Assembly: GCA_902533625.1 (NCBI GenBank) | Contig: CACAMI010000002.1 | Coordinates: 62,001 to 126,000 of the forward strand | Length of the DNA stretch: 64,000 bases | Source: an uncultured Alphaproteobacteria bacterium | Lineage (GTDB): Bacteria; Pseudomonadota; Alphaproteobacteria; Rhodobacterales; Rhodobacteraceae | Direction: 5' to 3' | Part shown: one piece after another, positions 1 through 12,035 of the stretch | How positions within the stretch are numbered: position 1 is the stretch's first letter | Layout: every line of letters begins with the position of its first letter | Program-made: the position numbers and the translations under genes | The notes under the pieces: generated by a model | Seen by the model: the letters and a program-made list of their open reading frames with translations, nothing else | Told to the model about the DNA's origin: nothing | Databases searched by the model: none

Positions 1-1
1 T

Positions 2-571
2 CTAGGACAAAACCTTAATGCGGCCTTAGCTCGAGCGGCCACAGAACAAAAGTTAAGGGCAGATATGGAGGAAGCTGAGCGAAAAAGAATAGAAGACGAG
101 GCGATTGATCTTAGAAACTATAGGTCTGAATTTTTTGGAGAAATGAAGAAAATCATTAAAGATCTCGAGGGAATACAAATTGTTGGAGACAGGTTTTTGT
201 TCTCCTCAGAGGTTCTTTTTACTTCAGCATCAGCAGAACTAGGGTTGAATGGAAAAAGGCAAATTCAGGCAGTGGCTGAGCAACTAAAGAAGGTTACAGA
301 AAAAATTCCAACGGATATAAAATGGATTCTAAGAGTTGATGGTCATACAGATTCTCTTCCTCTTATTTCAATTAATCAATATAAAGATAATTGGGAGTTG
401 AGCCAAGCAAGAGCTTTAGCAGTGGTCAAGTTCCTAATAGAGGAGGTAGATTTTCCCCCAGATAAGTTAGCGGCCACAGGTTTTGGTTCTTATCAGCCAA
501 TAAATCTTAATAGAAGTCCCGAGGCTTTCAGTCAGAATCGTAGAATAGAGTTAAAGATAACTGAAAAATAG
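2..571 (+). CDS. OmpA-like peptidoglycan-binding protein (5' end outside window)
   Basis: The reading frame is open to the left edge, so only the last 189 residues are visible; the first in-frame ATG is at 65 but the coding frame clearly continues upstream of it. The visible N-terminal part is charged and helical (rich in Ala, Glu, Lys, Arg), as in coiled-coil linkers. It is followed by an OmpA/MotB C-terminal domain with the DGHTD signature at about visible residues 113-117, a WELSQARA segment and a closing NRRIEL motif near 179-184. This fold binds the diaminopimelate of peptidoglycan in the periplasm. Alphaproteobacterial homologues are often annotated as MotB-like or peptidoglycan-binding proteins paired with a MotA/TolQ-like gene; whether that holds here cannot be seen. 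It converges on clpA with only 15 bp between stop codons. Confidence 0.85.
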   Translation, partial: LGQNLNAALARAATEQKLRADMEEAERKRIEDEAIDLRNYRSEFFGEMKKIIKDLEGIQIVGDRFLFSSEVLFTSASAELGLNGKRQIQAVAEQLKKVTEKIPTDIKWILRVDGHTDSLPLISINQYKDNWELSQARALAVVKFLIEEVDFPPDKLAATGFGSYQPINLNRSPEAFSQNRRIELKITEK

Positions 572-586
572 CCATCAACTTTTGAT

Positions 587-2905
587 TTAATTTGCTGGAA
601 GCAATCTAGGTCTTTTATTTCCAATCCTTGGATTTTCGAGACTAGAGATTTTTAGATCAATCTTATTTTCTTTAATTAAAACTTTTACCATTCCACCCTT
701 TGATAGTTTTCCGAAGAGTAAATCATCTGCGAGTGGTTTTTTTATTTCCTCTTGAATTAACCTAGATAAAGGCCGAGCTCCCATTTTTGAATCATAACCT
801 TTTTCTGCTAGCCATTCAGCTGCCTTCCTACTAAGTTCTATGCTGACATTTCTATCTAATAGTTGAGCTTCAAGCTGTAGGATAAATTTATCAACCACCT
901 GAAGAATTACAGATTTAGGCAATGGGTTGAATTTAATAGTGGCATCTAGACGATTTCGAAATTCTGGAGAAAAAAGTCTTTCGATTGCAGAAGTGTCTTC
1001 ATCTTCCCGCTCGTTACGCGTGAAACCTATTGCTTCTTTAGCTTGCTCCATTGCTCCTGCGTTAGTAGTCATAATGATAACTACATTTTGGAAATTGACA
1101 GATTTTCCATTATGATCAGTGAGTTTTCCATGATCCATTACTTGTAGCAATATATTGTAGACATCTGGATGTGCTTTTTCAATTTCATCCAGTAATAAAA
1201 CACAATATGGTTTCTGATCAACACCATCAGTTAGCAACCCTCCCTGATCGAAACCTACATAACCTGGAGGTGCGCCAATTAATCGACTTACTGCGTGCTT
1301 TTCCATATATTCAGACATATCAAATCTTAAAAGTTCAACTTCTAAGTTGTCTGCTAGTTGTCTCGCTACTTCAGTTTTGCCAACTCCAGTGGGTCCAGAA
1401 AATAGATAGTTTCCGATCGGTTTACCATGATCCCGAAGACCAGCCCTAGAAAGTTTTATTGCAGATGATAGTGCGTTAATAGCTGAATCTTGTCCAAATA
1501 CTACCCTTTTTAGAGATTTTTCAAGATCCATTAAAAGGCTTGCATCATCTTTGGATATAGTTTTCGGAGGAATTCTCGCGATATTGGCTACTATATTCTC
1601 TATCTCTTTTATTCCAATAGTCTTTTTTTTCTTATTTTCTGGGAAAAGGGCCTGAGCCGCTCCAGCTTCATCTATTACATCAATTGCTTTATCCGGCAAT
1701 TTTCGATCATTTATATACTTTACAGATAAATCGACTGCTGCCTTTATGGCCTCATTAGTAAATCTAATAGCGTGATGTTTTTCAAAGTAAGTTTTTAGCC
1801 CACCCAGAATCTTTATTGCGTCGTCAGGGCTGGGCTCATTTACATCGATCTTTTGAAAGCGCCTAGCCAATGCCCTATCTTTTTCAAAATGCTGCCTGTA
1901 TTCTTTATATGTTGTAGATCCCATGCATCTAAGATTACCTTTTTGGAGTGCTGGTTTCAGTAAATTAGAAGCATCCATTGCGCCTCCTGAAGTAGCCCCA
2001 GCTCCCACCAAAGTATGAATTTCATCGATGAAAAGTATCGCATCTGAATGCTGTTCTAATTCAGTCATTACTTGCTTAAGTCTTTCCTCAAAATCTCCCC
2101 GATAGCGAGTGCCCGCTAAAAGGGAGCCCATATCTAAAGCAAAAACAGTAGCCTTAGATATTACTTTAGGGGCTTCATTTCTTACAATTTTTCTTGCTAA
2201 CCCTTCGGCTATTGCTGTTTTCCCCACTCCTGGATCACCCACTAGAATCGGGTTGTTTTTCCGTCGACGGGAAAGTATTTGAATACACCGCTCTATTTCA
2301 AAATTTCTGCCGATCAGAGGATCTATCTCACCATCTTTAGATCTTTCGTTTAGGTTTATGCAGTATTTCTCGAGGGCTTTCTCACCCAAATCTTTTTCTT
2401 CCTCGGCGGTGTGTTCGTGATCATTAGGCTGGTCACTTAAAGTTCTGCTTTCACTAAACTTTGGGTTCTTAGCCACACCATGGGCTATAAAATTTACTGC
2501 GTCATATCTAGTCATATCTTGTTCTTGAAGAAAAAATGCTGCGTGACTTTCCCGTTCTGCGAAGATTGCAACTAATACATTTGCCCCAGTGACTTCAGTA
2601 CGACCAGAACTTTGTACATGAATTGCTGCCCTTTGGATTACCCGTTGAAATCCAGTTGTAGGTACTGCTTCTGCTCCTTCAAGGTCTGAAATTAGACCCT
2701 CGAGCTTTTCGTCAAGAAAAGTCTTAAGCTTTTCAGTTAACACTTTTATATCTACATTGCAGGCTTCAAGAACTCTTCTTGCATCTTTTTCTTTAATTAA
2801 TGCTAATAACAAATGCTCCAAAGTAGCGAACTCATGTTTCTTTTCATTAGCTAAGCTAATAGCCGAATGGATGCTTTTTTCCAATGAAGTTGAGAAAGAT
2901 GGCAT
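587..2905 (-). CDS. clpA: ATP-dependent Clp protease ATP-binding subunit ClpA
   Basis: A 772-residue Hsp100 unfoldase that feeds substrates to the ClpP peptidase in the cytoplasm. The order is typical of ClpA: a Clp N-domain (about 1-145), a D1 AAA+ module with Walker A GDPGVGKT at about 223-230 and Walker B ending LFIDE near 294, then D2 with Walker A GPTGVGKT at about 504-511. An IGF tripeptide at about 626-628 sits where the ClpP-docking loop (IGL/IGF) is expected. There is no long middle coiled-coil domain, which separates it from ClpB. The ATG at 2905 gives a normal N-domain start. The adaptor gene clpS often precedes clpA, but the 138 bp upstream hold no clpS; the next gene is gloB. Confidence 0.97.
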   Translation of the reverse strand: MPSFSTSLEKSIHSAISLANEKKHEFATLEHLLLALIKEKDARRVLEACNVDIKVLTEKLKTFLDEKLEGLISDLEGAEAVPTTGFQRVIQRAAIHVQSSGRTEVTGANVLVAIFAERESHAAFFLQEQDMTRYDAVNFIAHGVAKNPKFSESRTLSDQPNDHEHTAEEEKDLGEKALEKYCINLNERSKDGEIDPLIGRNFEIERCIQILSRRRKNNPILVGDPGVGKTAIAEGLARKIVRNEAPKVISKATVFALDMGSLLAGTRYRGDFEERLKQVMTELEQHSDAILFIDEIHTLVGAGATSGGAMDASNLLKPALQKGNLRCMGSTTYKEYRQHFEKDRALARRFQKIDVNEPSPDDAIKILGGLKTYFEKHHAIRFTNEAIKAAVDLSVKYINDRKLPDKAIDVIDEAGAAQALFPENKKKKTIGIKEIENIVANIARIPPKTISKDDASLLMDLEKSLKRVVFGQDSAINALSSAIKLSRAGLRDHGKPIGNYLFSGPTGVGKTEVARQLADNLEVELLRFDMSEYMEKHAVSRLIGAPPGYVGFDQGGLLTDGVDQKPYCVLLLDEIEKAHPDVYNILLQVMDHGKLTDHNGKSVNFQNVVIIMTTNAGAMEQAKEAIGFTRNEREDEDTSAIERLFSPEFRNRLDATIKFNPLPKSVILQVVDKFILQLEAQLLDRNVSIELSRKAAEWLAEKGYDSKMGARPLSRLIQEEIKKPLADDLLFGKLSKGGMVKVLIKENKIDLKISSLENPRIGNKRPRLLPAN

Positions 2906-3043
2906 GTTAATTTACCTTTTGCATAATAAAATATTTTACCCGATTATAAAACATGTATTCATTCATACAAGTTTTGAAAGGGGGGGTTCTTAAAAAATTT
3001 AAGAATTCATATTTCGTAGTATTTAAGTGTATTATATTTTTTC

Positions 3044-3811
3044 TTAAAAATTATCCTTCCTTTTCCGTATTTCGGTAAACACTTCTAGTGCATCGTGGCC
3101 GTCAAGGTTTAAGCTTTCTTTAACCTCATCTAAATCAGCTCTCAAAAATGAGTTTGTAATTAATTCATCCGAAAGTAAGCTAGGTATGGTGGGTGTATTG
3201 GTTGATCTTAGTTTTTTAATTTCTTCAATTCTAAGTTTAATATTTTCATTTTCTGGTTCAATAGTAAGGCAAAAACGTGCGTTATTTTCTGTATACTCGT
3301 GTCCTGAGTATATCTTGGTTTTTGGATCTAATATCATTAATTTTTTTAAGCTTTCCCACATTTGTTTTGGCGTCCCCTCAAAAAGTCTCCCGCATCCCAT
3401 GGCCATGAGGGAGTCTCCAGAGAATAAGGCTCCTATTTCTTCGCAGTAGAAGGCAATATGTCCTACAGTATGGCCAGGCACATCAAATATCTCAAATGTT
3501 AGGTTTGACAGTTTAATTCTATCCTCGCCTTTAACCTGCATATTTAACTCAGGCAAACGCTGCTCATCTTCACTTGCACCTACTACCTTGCAGCCATACG
3601 TTTTAACCAAATCTGAAACACCAAGGATATGGTCGTCATGATGGTGGGTTAGCAAAATATAATCTAATTTAAGGCCATTGGTATCCAAATAATCCATTAT
3701 AGAGCCCGATTCAGGCGCATCTACTAACATTGCCTTTTTTTGCTCCTCTTCGATTATAAGGAAAGCATAATTATCAGATAAGCAGGGTAAAGTTTCTACT
3801 ATGTAGTTCAA
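3044..3811 (-). CDS. gloB: Hydroxyacylglutathione hydrolase (glyoxalase II)
   Basis: A 255-residue metallo-beta-lactamase-fold thioesterase that hydrolyses S-lactoylglutathione to D-lactate and glutathione, the second step of methylglyoxal detoxification. The metal-binding THHHDDH motif is at residues 55-61, followed by a GHTVGH block, a FSGDSLMAMGCGRLFEG block and SGHEYTENN, all characteristic of glyoxalase II. The length matches the family. The start codon is TTG at 3811, preceded on the minus strand by an AAGGA ribosome-binding site about 7-8 bases away; no ATG gives a full N-terminus. It lies back to back with a methyltransferase gene on the plus strand. Confidence 0.96.
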   Translation of the reverse strand: MNYIVETLPCLSDNYAFLIIEEEQKKAMLVDAPESGSIMDYLDTNGLKLDYILLTHHHDDHILGVSDLVKTYGCKVVGASEDEQRLPELNMQVKGEDRIKLSNLTFEIFDVPGHTVGHIAFYCEEIGALFSGDSLMAMGCGRLFEGTPKQMWESLKKLMILDPKTKIYSGHEYTENNARFCLTIEPENENIKLRIEEIKKLRSTNTPTIPSLLSDELITNSFLRADLDEVKESLNLDGHDALEVFTEIRKRKDNF

Positions 3812-3871
3812 TTTTTTTCCTTTTTGCTATTTCAGTTTTCGTATATTCTATATTTTTCGAAACAGGGCACA

Positions 3872-4603
3872 ATGTATTTTGACATAAAAGACCTAGTTGA
3901 ATTCTATTCGGACACGAGTTTGGGAAAGCGCACCGCTTCATCTCTAAGTAAGACTTTAAACCATTTGTTCAAATCTGGAAAGGGTGAAATGATTTTAGGG
4001 TACGGCTTTACGACACCTCTTCTTGAACCTTACTTAGAGCGTTTTGAAAAAGCTATCTCACTAATGCCTGGTCTTCAAGGGGCGATTAATTGGCCAAAAT
4101 CCAGTAACAATGTGAGTATCCTTGTGGATGAAACTTTCTGGCCAGTAGAAACCGAATCAGTTGATACAGTTTTAATTCTTCACGGATTAGAAAATTCTTT
4201 AAATCCTAATGTATTGTTGTCTGAAGCTTGGAGGGTATTAAAGCCCAATGGGACTTTGTTAGTATTTGTTTCAAATAGGGCAGGTTTTTGGGCTCGAACT
4301 GATATTACGCCTTTTGGCTGTGGTCGACCTTACAGTTTTAACCAGATAAGTAACTTATTAAAACAAACTAACTTTGCGATTGAGAAAAATCTTCTAACCT
4401 TGAATGGGTTCCCAACTGAGAACAATATGGCGTTTAGTTTACCTAATGTTATGACTTACCTTTTAAATTTAACCAAGGTTGAGCTTTTTTCTGGGGTGAT
4501 TGCCGTTAAGGCTTCGAAAAAAATTTTTGCACCTGAGAAGCTTGTGGCGGATTATTTGTCATTAGGTGTGCGTAAGTTGTCAAGTTCTCGTGGTGTAGCT
4601 TGA
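3872..4603 (+). CDS. Class I SAM-dependent methyltransferase (type 11 domain)
   Basis: A protein of about 243 residues with a type-11 methyltransferase core: a glycine-containing motif I region (GEMILGYGF) near residue 38, a VDTVLILHGLEN strand at the motif II position and a WRVLKPNGTLLVFV strand typical of this fold. The substrate is unknown. The frame is open further upstream to 3824, but the ATG at 3872 starts a peptide resembling the usual N-terminus of this alphaproteobacterial family, so I chose it. It is divergent from gloB; a methyltransferase next to gloB is, from general knowledge, a common alphaproteobacterial arrangement. Confidence 0.85.
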   Translation: MYFDIKDLVEFYSDTSLGKRTASSLSKTLNHLFKSGKGEMILGYGFTTPLLEPYLERFEKAISLMPGLQGAINWPKSSNNVSILVDETFWPVETESVDTVLILHGLENSLNPNVLLSEAWRVLKPNGTLLVFVSNRAGFWARTDITPFGCGRPYSFNQISNLLKQTNFAIEKNLLTLNGFPTENNMAFSLPNVMTYLLNLTKVELFSGVIAVKASKKIFAPEKLVADYLSLGVRKLSSSRGVA

Positions 4604-4824
4604 CCACCTTTAGTACTTTTTGTTCTACCAACTTTTTCGATTTTAGTATTCAAGGTGTTTAGTTTAGAGGGTATGCAAGAGAAAAACTATTTAGCAGCAT
4701 CTTAAATATGAAACAAAATTGGATGTCAGATCTTGCCAGAAAGGTAATGCTCTGATATTGAGTCGCGTGTATTGGAAATTTAACATTTAAAATTAGGTTT
4801 TTTTAATTTGTATGAGGGTAAATT
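4604..4824. other. Intergenic region before the F1-ATPase operon
   Basis: This 221-bp non-coding stretch is AT-rich and has no credible small gene in either direction. It holds the best promoter candidate for the atp operon (4758-4786) and the GAGGG ribosome-binding site of atpH at 4814-4818. Confidence 0.6.
4758..4786 (+). promoter_or_regulatory. Candidate sigma70 promoter of atpHAGDC
   Basis: A TTGAGT hexamer (4758-4763) and a TAACAT hexamer (4781-4786) are separated by exactly 17 bases, each matching the -35/-10 consensus at four of six positions. They lie about 40 bases upstream of atpH. This is pattern matching in AT-rich DNA, so it is only a candidate. Confidence 0.35.
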
Positions 4825-5385
4825 TTGAGTGCTAAAACGCTAACAGATAGTGCAGCTTCGAGGTATGCCAGTGCCGTTTTTGAATTGGCTATTGAGACTA
4901 AAAGTTTAGATAAGGCGGAATCAGATTTAGATTTAATAGCAAATATTTATGAATCAAATGAAGATTTTCGGAAGGTCGTAAAATCGGCTATCTTTTCTAG
5001 GGAACAACAAGTAAGCGTTATAAAGGCTTTGGGTAAGAAAATTAAACTTTCGGATTTAACTATTAACTCACTGTGTTTAATGGCACAAAAGCGAAGGCTT
5101 TTTTCGATTGAATCAATGGTTGAACATTTCAAGAGATTAGCATCTGATCATCGGGGAGAGATAAAAGTAAATATCACAAGTGCTTCGAAGCTAAATAGAT
5201 CCCAGGAAGACGAAATAAGAAATTTTTTTGAGGAAGAAACAAAAAGTTCTGTAATTCTTAATTTAGAACAAGACGAGTCACTAATTGGCGGACTTTTAAT
5301 AAAAGTGGGTTCAAATCTTATTGATTCATCAATTAGATCACAATTAATTAATGTAGAGAATAAAATGAAAGAGGTTGGCTTATGA
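4825..5385 (+). CDS. atpH: F1-ATP synthase subunit delta
   Basis: A 186-residue OSCP/delta subunit that joins the F1 head to the peripheral stalk of the membrane ATP synthase. The N-terminal helical part ([11 protein letters not shown], residues about 10-22) and the C-terminal VIL...[25 protein letters not shown] block are family hallmarks. The start is TTG at 4825: an in-frame TAA lies at 4819-4821 and a GAGGG Shine-Dalgarno sequence at 4814-4818 is well spaced, so no other start is possible. It opens the operon atpHAGDC and its stop overlaps the atpA start (ATGA). Subunits of the Fo sector are not in this window, the usual split in alphaproteobacteria. Confidence 0.96.
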   Translation: MSAKTLTDSAASRYASAVFELAIETKSLDKAESDLDLIANIYESNEDFRKVVKSAIFSREQQVSVIKALGKKIKLSDLTINSLCLMAQKRRLFSIESMVEHFKRLASDHRGEIKVNITSASKLNRSQEDEIRNFFEEETKSSVILNLEQDESLIGGLLIKVGSNLIDSSIRSQLINVENKMKEVGL

Positions 5386-6923
5386 CAGTTCAGGCTGCTG
5401 AAATTTCAGCTATTTTAAAGCAAGAAATAAAGAATTTTGGTAAAGAATCAAAAATATCGGAAGTTGGGCAAGTGCTGTCTGTTGGAGATGGCATAGCTCG
5501 TGTTTATGGCCTGGATAATGTTCAAGCAGGAGAGATGGTTGAGTTTCCAGGGGAAATAAGGGGTATGGCTCTTAATCTGGAATCAGATAATGTTGGTGTG
5601 GTTATATTCGGATCAGATAGAGATATAAAAGAAGGCGATCCTGTAAAAAGAACTAAATCAATTGTCGATGTGCCGACTGGTGAGGAACTTCTCGGTAGGG
5701 TTGTTGATGGTTTAGGTAACCCAATAGATGGAAAGGGATCTTTAGAGTCAAAAAATAGGTCAGTTGCTGATGTGAAAGCTCCAGGGATAATCCCAAGAAA
5801 ATCAGTGCACGAGCCTATGGCCACGGGTCTAAAATCTGTTGACTCTTTAATCCCGATAGGAAGGGGTCAGCGCGAATTGATTATCGGAGACAGGCAGACC
5901 GGGAAAACCGCTGTCGCGCTCGACGCAATTCTCAACCAAAAGACATACAACGAGGCAGCTGGTTCAGATGAAAGTAAGAAGCTTTATTGTGTTTATGTTG
6001 CAATTGGGCAAAAGCGATCGTCTGTAGCTCAGTTGGTGAAAAAGCTTGAAGAGACGGGGGCAATGGACTATTCGATAGTCGTTGCAGCCACAGCTTCTGA
6101 GCCAGCACCAATGCAATTTCTTGCACCGTATTCAGCCACAGCTATGGCGGAATACTTTAGGGATAATGGCAAGCATGCACTCATTATTTATGATGATCTT
6201 TCTAAGCAGGCAGTAGCTTATAGACAGATGTCACTGCTTTTAAGAAGGCCGCCGGGCAGAGAAGCTTATCCTGGAGATGTATTTTACCTACATTCACGCT
6301 TATTAGAGAGGTCTTCTAAGCTAAATGAAGATAGCGGATCAGGATCACTTACGGCTTTACCTATTATTGAGACCCAAGGAGGAGACGTTTCAGCCTTTAT
6401 ACCAACGAATGTGATTTCGATCACAGATGGACAAATATTTCTTGAAACTGAGCTTTTCAATGCTGGTATTAGGCCGGCTGTAAATACAGGTCTTTCAGTA
6501 TCTAGAGTAGGTTCTTCGGCCCAAACTTCTGCAATGAAGTCTGTTGCTGGTTCTGTTAAGTTGGAGTTAGCTCAATATAGGGAAATGGCTGCTTTTGCGC
6601 AGTTTGGTTCTGATTTGGATGCGTCCACACAGGCCCTTTTAAATAGAGGAGCTCGATTAACTGAGTTATTAAAGCAAGCACAATATTCACCGCTGACAAA
6701 TGCTGAACAAGTGATCATTATTTATGCTGGTACAAATGGCTACCTTGATACAGTCGAGGTTAAAAATGTTGGAAGCTTTGAAAAAGGACTTATAACGCAC
6801 CTTAGAAGTAACTGTTCTGATCTGCTTTCGGATATTACCGAAAATGATCGCAAGGTTAGCGGTGATTTAGAGGATAAAATAAAATCTGCAATTGATTCTT
6901 TTGCTTCAGGTTTTAGTTCGTAA
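5382..6923 (+). CDS. atpA: F1-ATP synthase subunit alpha
   Basis: The 513-residue alpha subunit forms the non-catalytic nucleotide sites of the F1 hexamer. The Walker A motif GDRQTGKT is at residues 169-176, and the [23 protein letters not shown] region of the family is intact. The length is typical. Translation is coupled to atpH by a 4-base ATGA overlap. Confidence 0.99.
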   Translation: MTVQAAEISAILKQEIKNFGKESKISEVGQVLSVGDGIARVYGLDNVQAGEMVEFPGEIRGMALNLESDNVGVVIFGSDRDIKEGDPVKRTKSIVDVPTGEELLGRVVDGLGNPIDGKGSLESKNRSVADVKAPGIIPRKSVHEPMATGLKSVDSLIPIGRGQRELIIGDRQTGKTAVALDAILNQKTYNEAAGSDESKKLYCVYVAIGQKRSSVAQLVKKLEETGAMDYSIVVAATASEPAPMQFLAPYSATAMAEYFRDNGKHALIIYDDLSKQAVAYRQMSLLLRRPPGREAYPGDVFYLHSRLLERSSKLNEDSGSGSLTALPIIETQGGDVSAFIPTNVISITDGQIFLETELFNAGIRPAVNTGLSVSRVGSSAQTSAMKSVAGSVKLELAQYREMAAFAQFGSDLDASTQALLNRGARLTELLKQAQYSPLTNAEQVIIIYAGTNGYLDTVEVKNVGSFEKGLITHLRSNCSDLLSDITENDRKVSGDLEDKIKSAIDSFASGFSS

Positions 6924-6946
6924 TAAATGAAAGTAGGTTCTAGATC

Positions 6947-9260
<2,314 letters not shown>

Positions 9261-9265
9261 CTTAG

Positions 9266-9649
9266 ATGTCTGACACAATAAAATATGAACTTGTTTGCCC
9301 TGAATCTAAGGTAGAATCGGGAGAAGCTGATTCAGTATTAGTTCCAGGGTATGAAGGAGATTTTACTGTGCTTGTAAACCATGCATCATATCTGAGTACA
9401 TTGAGGCCTGGAATGTTAAAGATTTTCTCTTCTGGTAATGAAATAGAATATTTTGTGGATTCTGGATTTGCTGAAGTAAGTGATCAAGGGTTGGTCGTTT
9501 TAGCCGAAAAAGCAATAAAGAGGTCTGATTTGGATAAAGGTACGATAAATATCATGATTTCAGAATTAGAAGAAAAAATGGAAAAAAATGAAGGAAATGA
9601 CAAAGATAAAATTCTGAAGCAACTATCTGACTTTAAGAGTCTCATCTGA
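9266..9649 (+). CDS. atpC: F1-ATP synthase subunit epsilon
   Basis: The 127-residue epsilon subunit couples the gamma shaft to the c-ring and can inhibit ATP hydrolysis. The N-terminal beta sandwich is recognisable from YELVCPESKVESGEADSVLVPGYEGDFTVLVNHA, and a short charged helical C-terminus follows. It begins 5 bp after atpD and closes the operon. Confidence 0.95.
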   Translation: MSDTIKYELVCPESKVESGEADSVLVPGYEGDFTVLVNHASYLSTLRPGMLKIFSSGNEIEYFVDSGFAEVSDQGLVVLAEKAIKRSDLDKGTINIMISELEEKMEKNEGNDKDKILKQLSDFKSLI

Positions 9650-9707
9650 TCGAAGATTGTAATAAGTAACTTCATTCAATTTCTGTTTTAAACAATTCGG
9701 AAAAAAA

Positions 9708-10925
9708 ATGGCTAAAAAAACTCAGAGTAAGAACGCTCTGGCCTTTATTTTTGCTACAGTAGTGCTTGATACTATAGGTATAGGAATAATTTTTCCAATA
9801 ATGCCTGATTTACTCTCCGACTTAGGCTATAATAATATAGCCGAAGCTGCGATGTGGGCTGGATTTTTGTCTGCTTGCTACGCTTTTATGCAATTTATAT
9901 TTTCACCTATAATCGGTACTATTTCTGATGCATTTGGTAGGCGGAAAATAATTTTAGTTGCTCTGCTAGCTATGTGTGTAGATTATATGATTCTAGGATT
10001 TTCTGGCGCTTTATGGGTGCTTTTTTTGGGAAAGCTAGTAGCCGGTATAACTGGATCAACTATTCCAACTGCAACGGCATACCTTGCTGACATATCTTCT
10101 GAAAACGAAAGAGCTAAAAATTTTGGACTTATTGGTGCGGCATTTGGGATAGGGTTTATTTTTGGACCTCTTATAGGAGGTCTTTTAGGGGAAATTTCCC
10201 CAAGGGCCCCATTTTTTATGTCAGCATTTCTCGCTGGGATGAATTTTTTATTCGGGTTTTTCGTGTTGCCCGAGTCGCTTCCAGCCAATAGGAGACGGGG
10301 CATTTCTCTAATGGATTTAAATCCTTTTCGGTCTCTAATAAAAGTGTTCGCTAATGAGAGTTTTCGGATTATTTTTCTTTGTATTTTTCTGGTTCAAATA
10401 GGCAATTGGGTTTACCCGTCCGTTTGGAGCTTTTGGGCTAAAGCAAACTTTAGTTGGACAACTTCAATGATTGGTGTTTCGTTGGCCGCTTATGGCGTGG
10501 GAATTGCTTTTGTTCAGGGTGTGGTAATTAGGCACAAGAAAGTAGAGAGCTTTGGTCCTAGAAAGGTGATTATTTTTTGTCTTTTAATTGGAGCTTTAGC
10601 TCTTTCAGGTTTTGGAAGTATTTCTGCAGGATGGCTCGTATTTTTTCTAATTCCTTTAGCGGCCCTATCAGAGATGTTTGATCCTACAATAAAGGCTTAT
10701 CTTTCAAATCAGGTAGAGGCTAACAAACAAGGTGAACTGCAAGGAATCTTATTTAGTATAAGAGGGGTCACTACTTTTCTAAGTCCACTTGTTATGACTT
10801 TTATATTTAGAGTTTTTTCAAATAATGATAATAACTACCCGTATATCCCTGGTATGCCGTTTATTTTTGCTGCTGCTTTATTATTGATTGCCTTAGTGCC
10901 ATTAATAAAAAAGATAAAAGCATAA
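9708..10925 (+). CDS. MFS transporter, TetA-like (TCR) family
   Basis: A 405-residue inner-membrane protein with about 12 hydrophobic segments. The first segment (IFATVVLDTIGIGIIFPIMP) and the loop 2-3 motif region SDAFGRRKIILVAL (an MFS motif A variant) are typical of the drug:H+ antiporter family that includes tetracycline efflux proteins. The substrate cannot be read from sequence, and a resistance role should not be assumed. The ATG at 9708 follows a weak GGAA site. The gene ends 5 bp from the end of the convergent prs gene. Confidence 0.85.
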   Translation: MAKKTQSKNALAFIFATVVLDTIGIGIIFPIMPDLLSDLGYNNIAEAAMWAGFLSACYAFMQFIFSPIIGTISDAFGRRKIILVALLAMCVDYMILGFSGALWVLFLGKLVAGITGSTIPTATAYLADISSENERAKNFGLIGAAFGIGFIFGPLIGGLLGEISPRAPFFMSAFLAGMNFLFGFFVLPESLPANRRRGISLMDLNPFRSLIKVFANESFRIIFLCIFLVQIGNWVYPSVWSFWAKANFSWTTSMIGVSLAAYGVGIAFVQGVVIRHKKVESFGPRKVIIFCLLIGALALSGFGSISAGWLVFFLIPLAALSEMFDPTIKAYLSNQVEANKQGELQGILFSIRGVTTFLSPLVMTFIFRVFSNNDNNYPYIPGMPFIFAAALLLIALVPLIKKIKA

Positions 10926-10943
10926 ATATTTTAGATATTTTTT
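10924..10943. terminator. Weak AT-rich hairpin between MFS gene and prs
   Basis: AAATAT and ATATTT form a perfect 6-bp stem around a TTTAG loop, followed by a short T run. It covers both convergent stop codons. The stem is entirely A-T, so termination would be weak; it is listed only because it sits exactly at the convergent gene ends. Confidence 0.25.
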
Positions 10944-11953
10944 AGAGGATAATAAGCTTCATAGATAGGCTCGAGGGTTTCACTTTTAAATAAAGATGAA
11001 ACAGAACTTTTTTGTGATATATTAAGCATTGCCTGCGCAATCAGAGGAGCTATTGGAACCTTTCGTATTTTCTTACAATTCTTTACCTCTGTTGTTTCGA
11101 CAATGGAGTCGGAAACTACTAAACTTTTCATTTGCGAACTTTGAATATTTTTCAGTGCATTTCCTGATAAAACTGAATGTGTGATATAACAATGCACTTC
11201 TTTGGCACCACTTTTTAACAGAAGATCTGTAGCTTTTATTAAAGTCCCTCCTGTATCCACAATGTCGTCTACCAGAATACAAACTCTATTTTTAACATTT
11301 CCAATAATTGTCATAGAATTAATTTCTCCTGGTGCTGTACGCCTTTTATCAACTATTGCAAGGTCAGCATTTATTCTTTCTGCAAGTTCCCTCGCTCTAG
11401 AAACGCCTCCTACGTCTGGGGAAACAACAGTAATATTTTCCAGGGTTCTGAAATTATGTTTAATATCTAAAGCGAAAACTGGTGAGATATACAAATTGTC
11501 AACAGGTATATCAAAGAAACCCTGTATCTGTGCTGCATGAAGGTCTAACGTTAATATCCTCTCTATTCCCGACTGGCTTATTAGGTTGGCAATTAATTTA
11601 GCGCTTATCGGTGTCCTCGCTTTGGTGCGCCTATCCTGCCGTGCATAGCCAAAATAGGGAATTACAGCCGTAATTCTCATTGCACTGGATCTTCTAAGAG
11701 CATCAGAAATAATTAGGAGTTCCATAAGGTTGTCATTTGCCGGGTGAGAAGTTGATTGAATAATAAACATGTCTTCGCCTCGAACATTTTCATAGACCTC
11801 GACAAAAATTTCTTGATCATTAAACCTTTCAACCCTAGCTTTTACCAAGTCAATTGGTTTACCTCTATGCATACTCATTCGTTTGGCAATACTTTTTGCT
11901 AGAGGCTTATTTGAGTTTCCAGCTACTAATTTTGGTTCGGTAGAATCAATCAA
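10931..11953 (-). CDS. prs: Ribose-phosphate pyrophosphokinase
   Basis: A 340-residue PRPP synthetase that transfers pyrophosphate from ATP to ribose 5-phosphate, supplying purine, pyrimidine, histidine, tryptophan and NAD synthesis. Visible hallmarks are [19 protein letters not shown] near 120-137, [18 protein letters not shown] and the PRPP-binding loop [12 protein letters not shown] near 238. It is slightly longer than the usual 310-320 residues because of the C-terminal tail. The start is TTG at 11953, with a strong AGGAGG ribosome-binding site six bases upstream on the minus strand. Confidence 0.97.
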   Translation of the reverse strand: MIDSTEPKLVAGNSNKPLAKSIAKRMSMHRGKPIDLVKARVERFNDQEIFVEVYENVRGEDMFIIQSTSHPANDNLMELLIISDALRRSSAMRITAVIPYFGYARQDRRTKARTPISAKLIANLISQSGIERILTLDLHAAQIQGFFDIPVDNLYISPVFALDIKHNFRTLENITVVSPDVGGVSRARELAERINADLAIVDKRRTAPGEINSMTIIGNVKNRVCILVDDIVDTGGTLIKATDLLLKSGAKEVHCYITHSVLSGNALKNIQSSQMKSLVVSDSIVETTEVKNCKKIRKVPIAPLIAQAMLNISQKSSVSSLFKSETLEPIYEAYYPLKNI

Positions 11954-12035
11954 AATTTTCCTCCTGTGTAGTGAAAGCTTGTAACATTTGACTCCAAAAA
12001 GGTATAGCTAAAATTGGTCAGAAATTACTGATATT

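Noticed and set aside
4604-4824. Small gene in the spacer before atpH
   Set aside because: All frames are broken by stops or lack a ribosome-binding site; the region fits a promoter and leader.
9708-10925. Naming the MFS transporter as a tetracycline-resistance gene
   Set aside because: Only general drug:H+ antiporter features are visible, and there is no adjacent TetR-type regulator.
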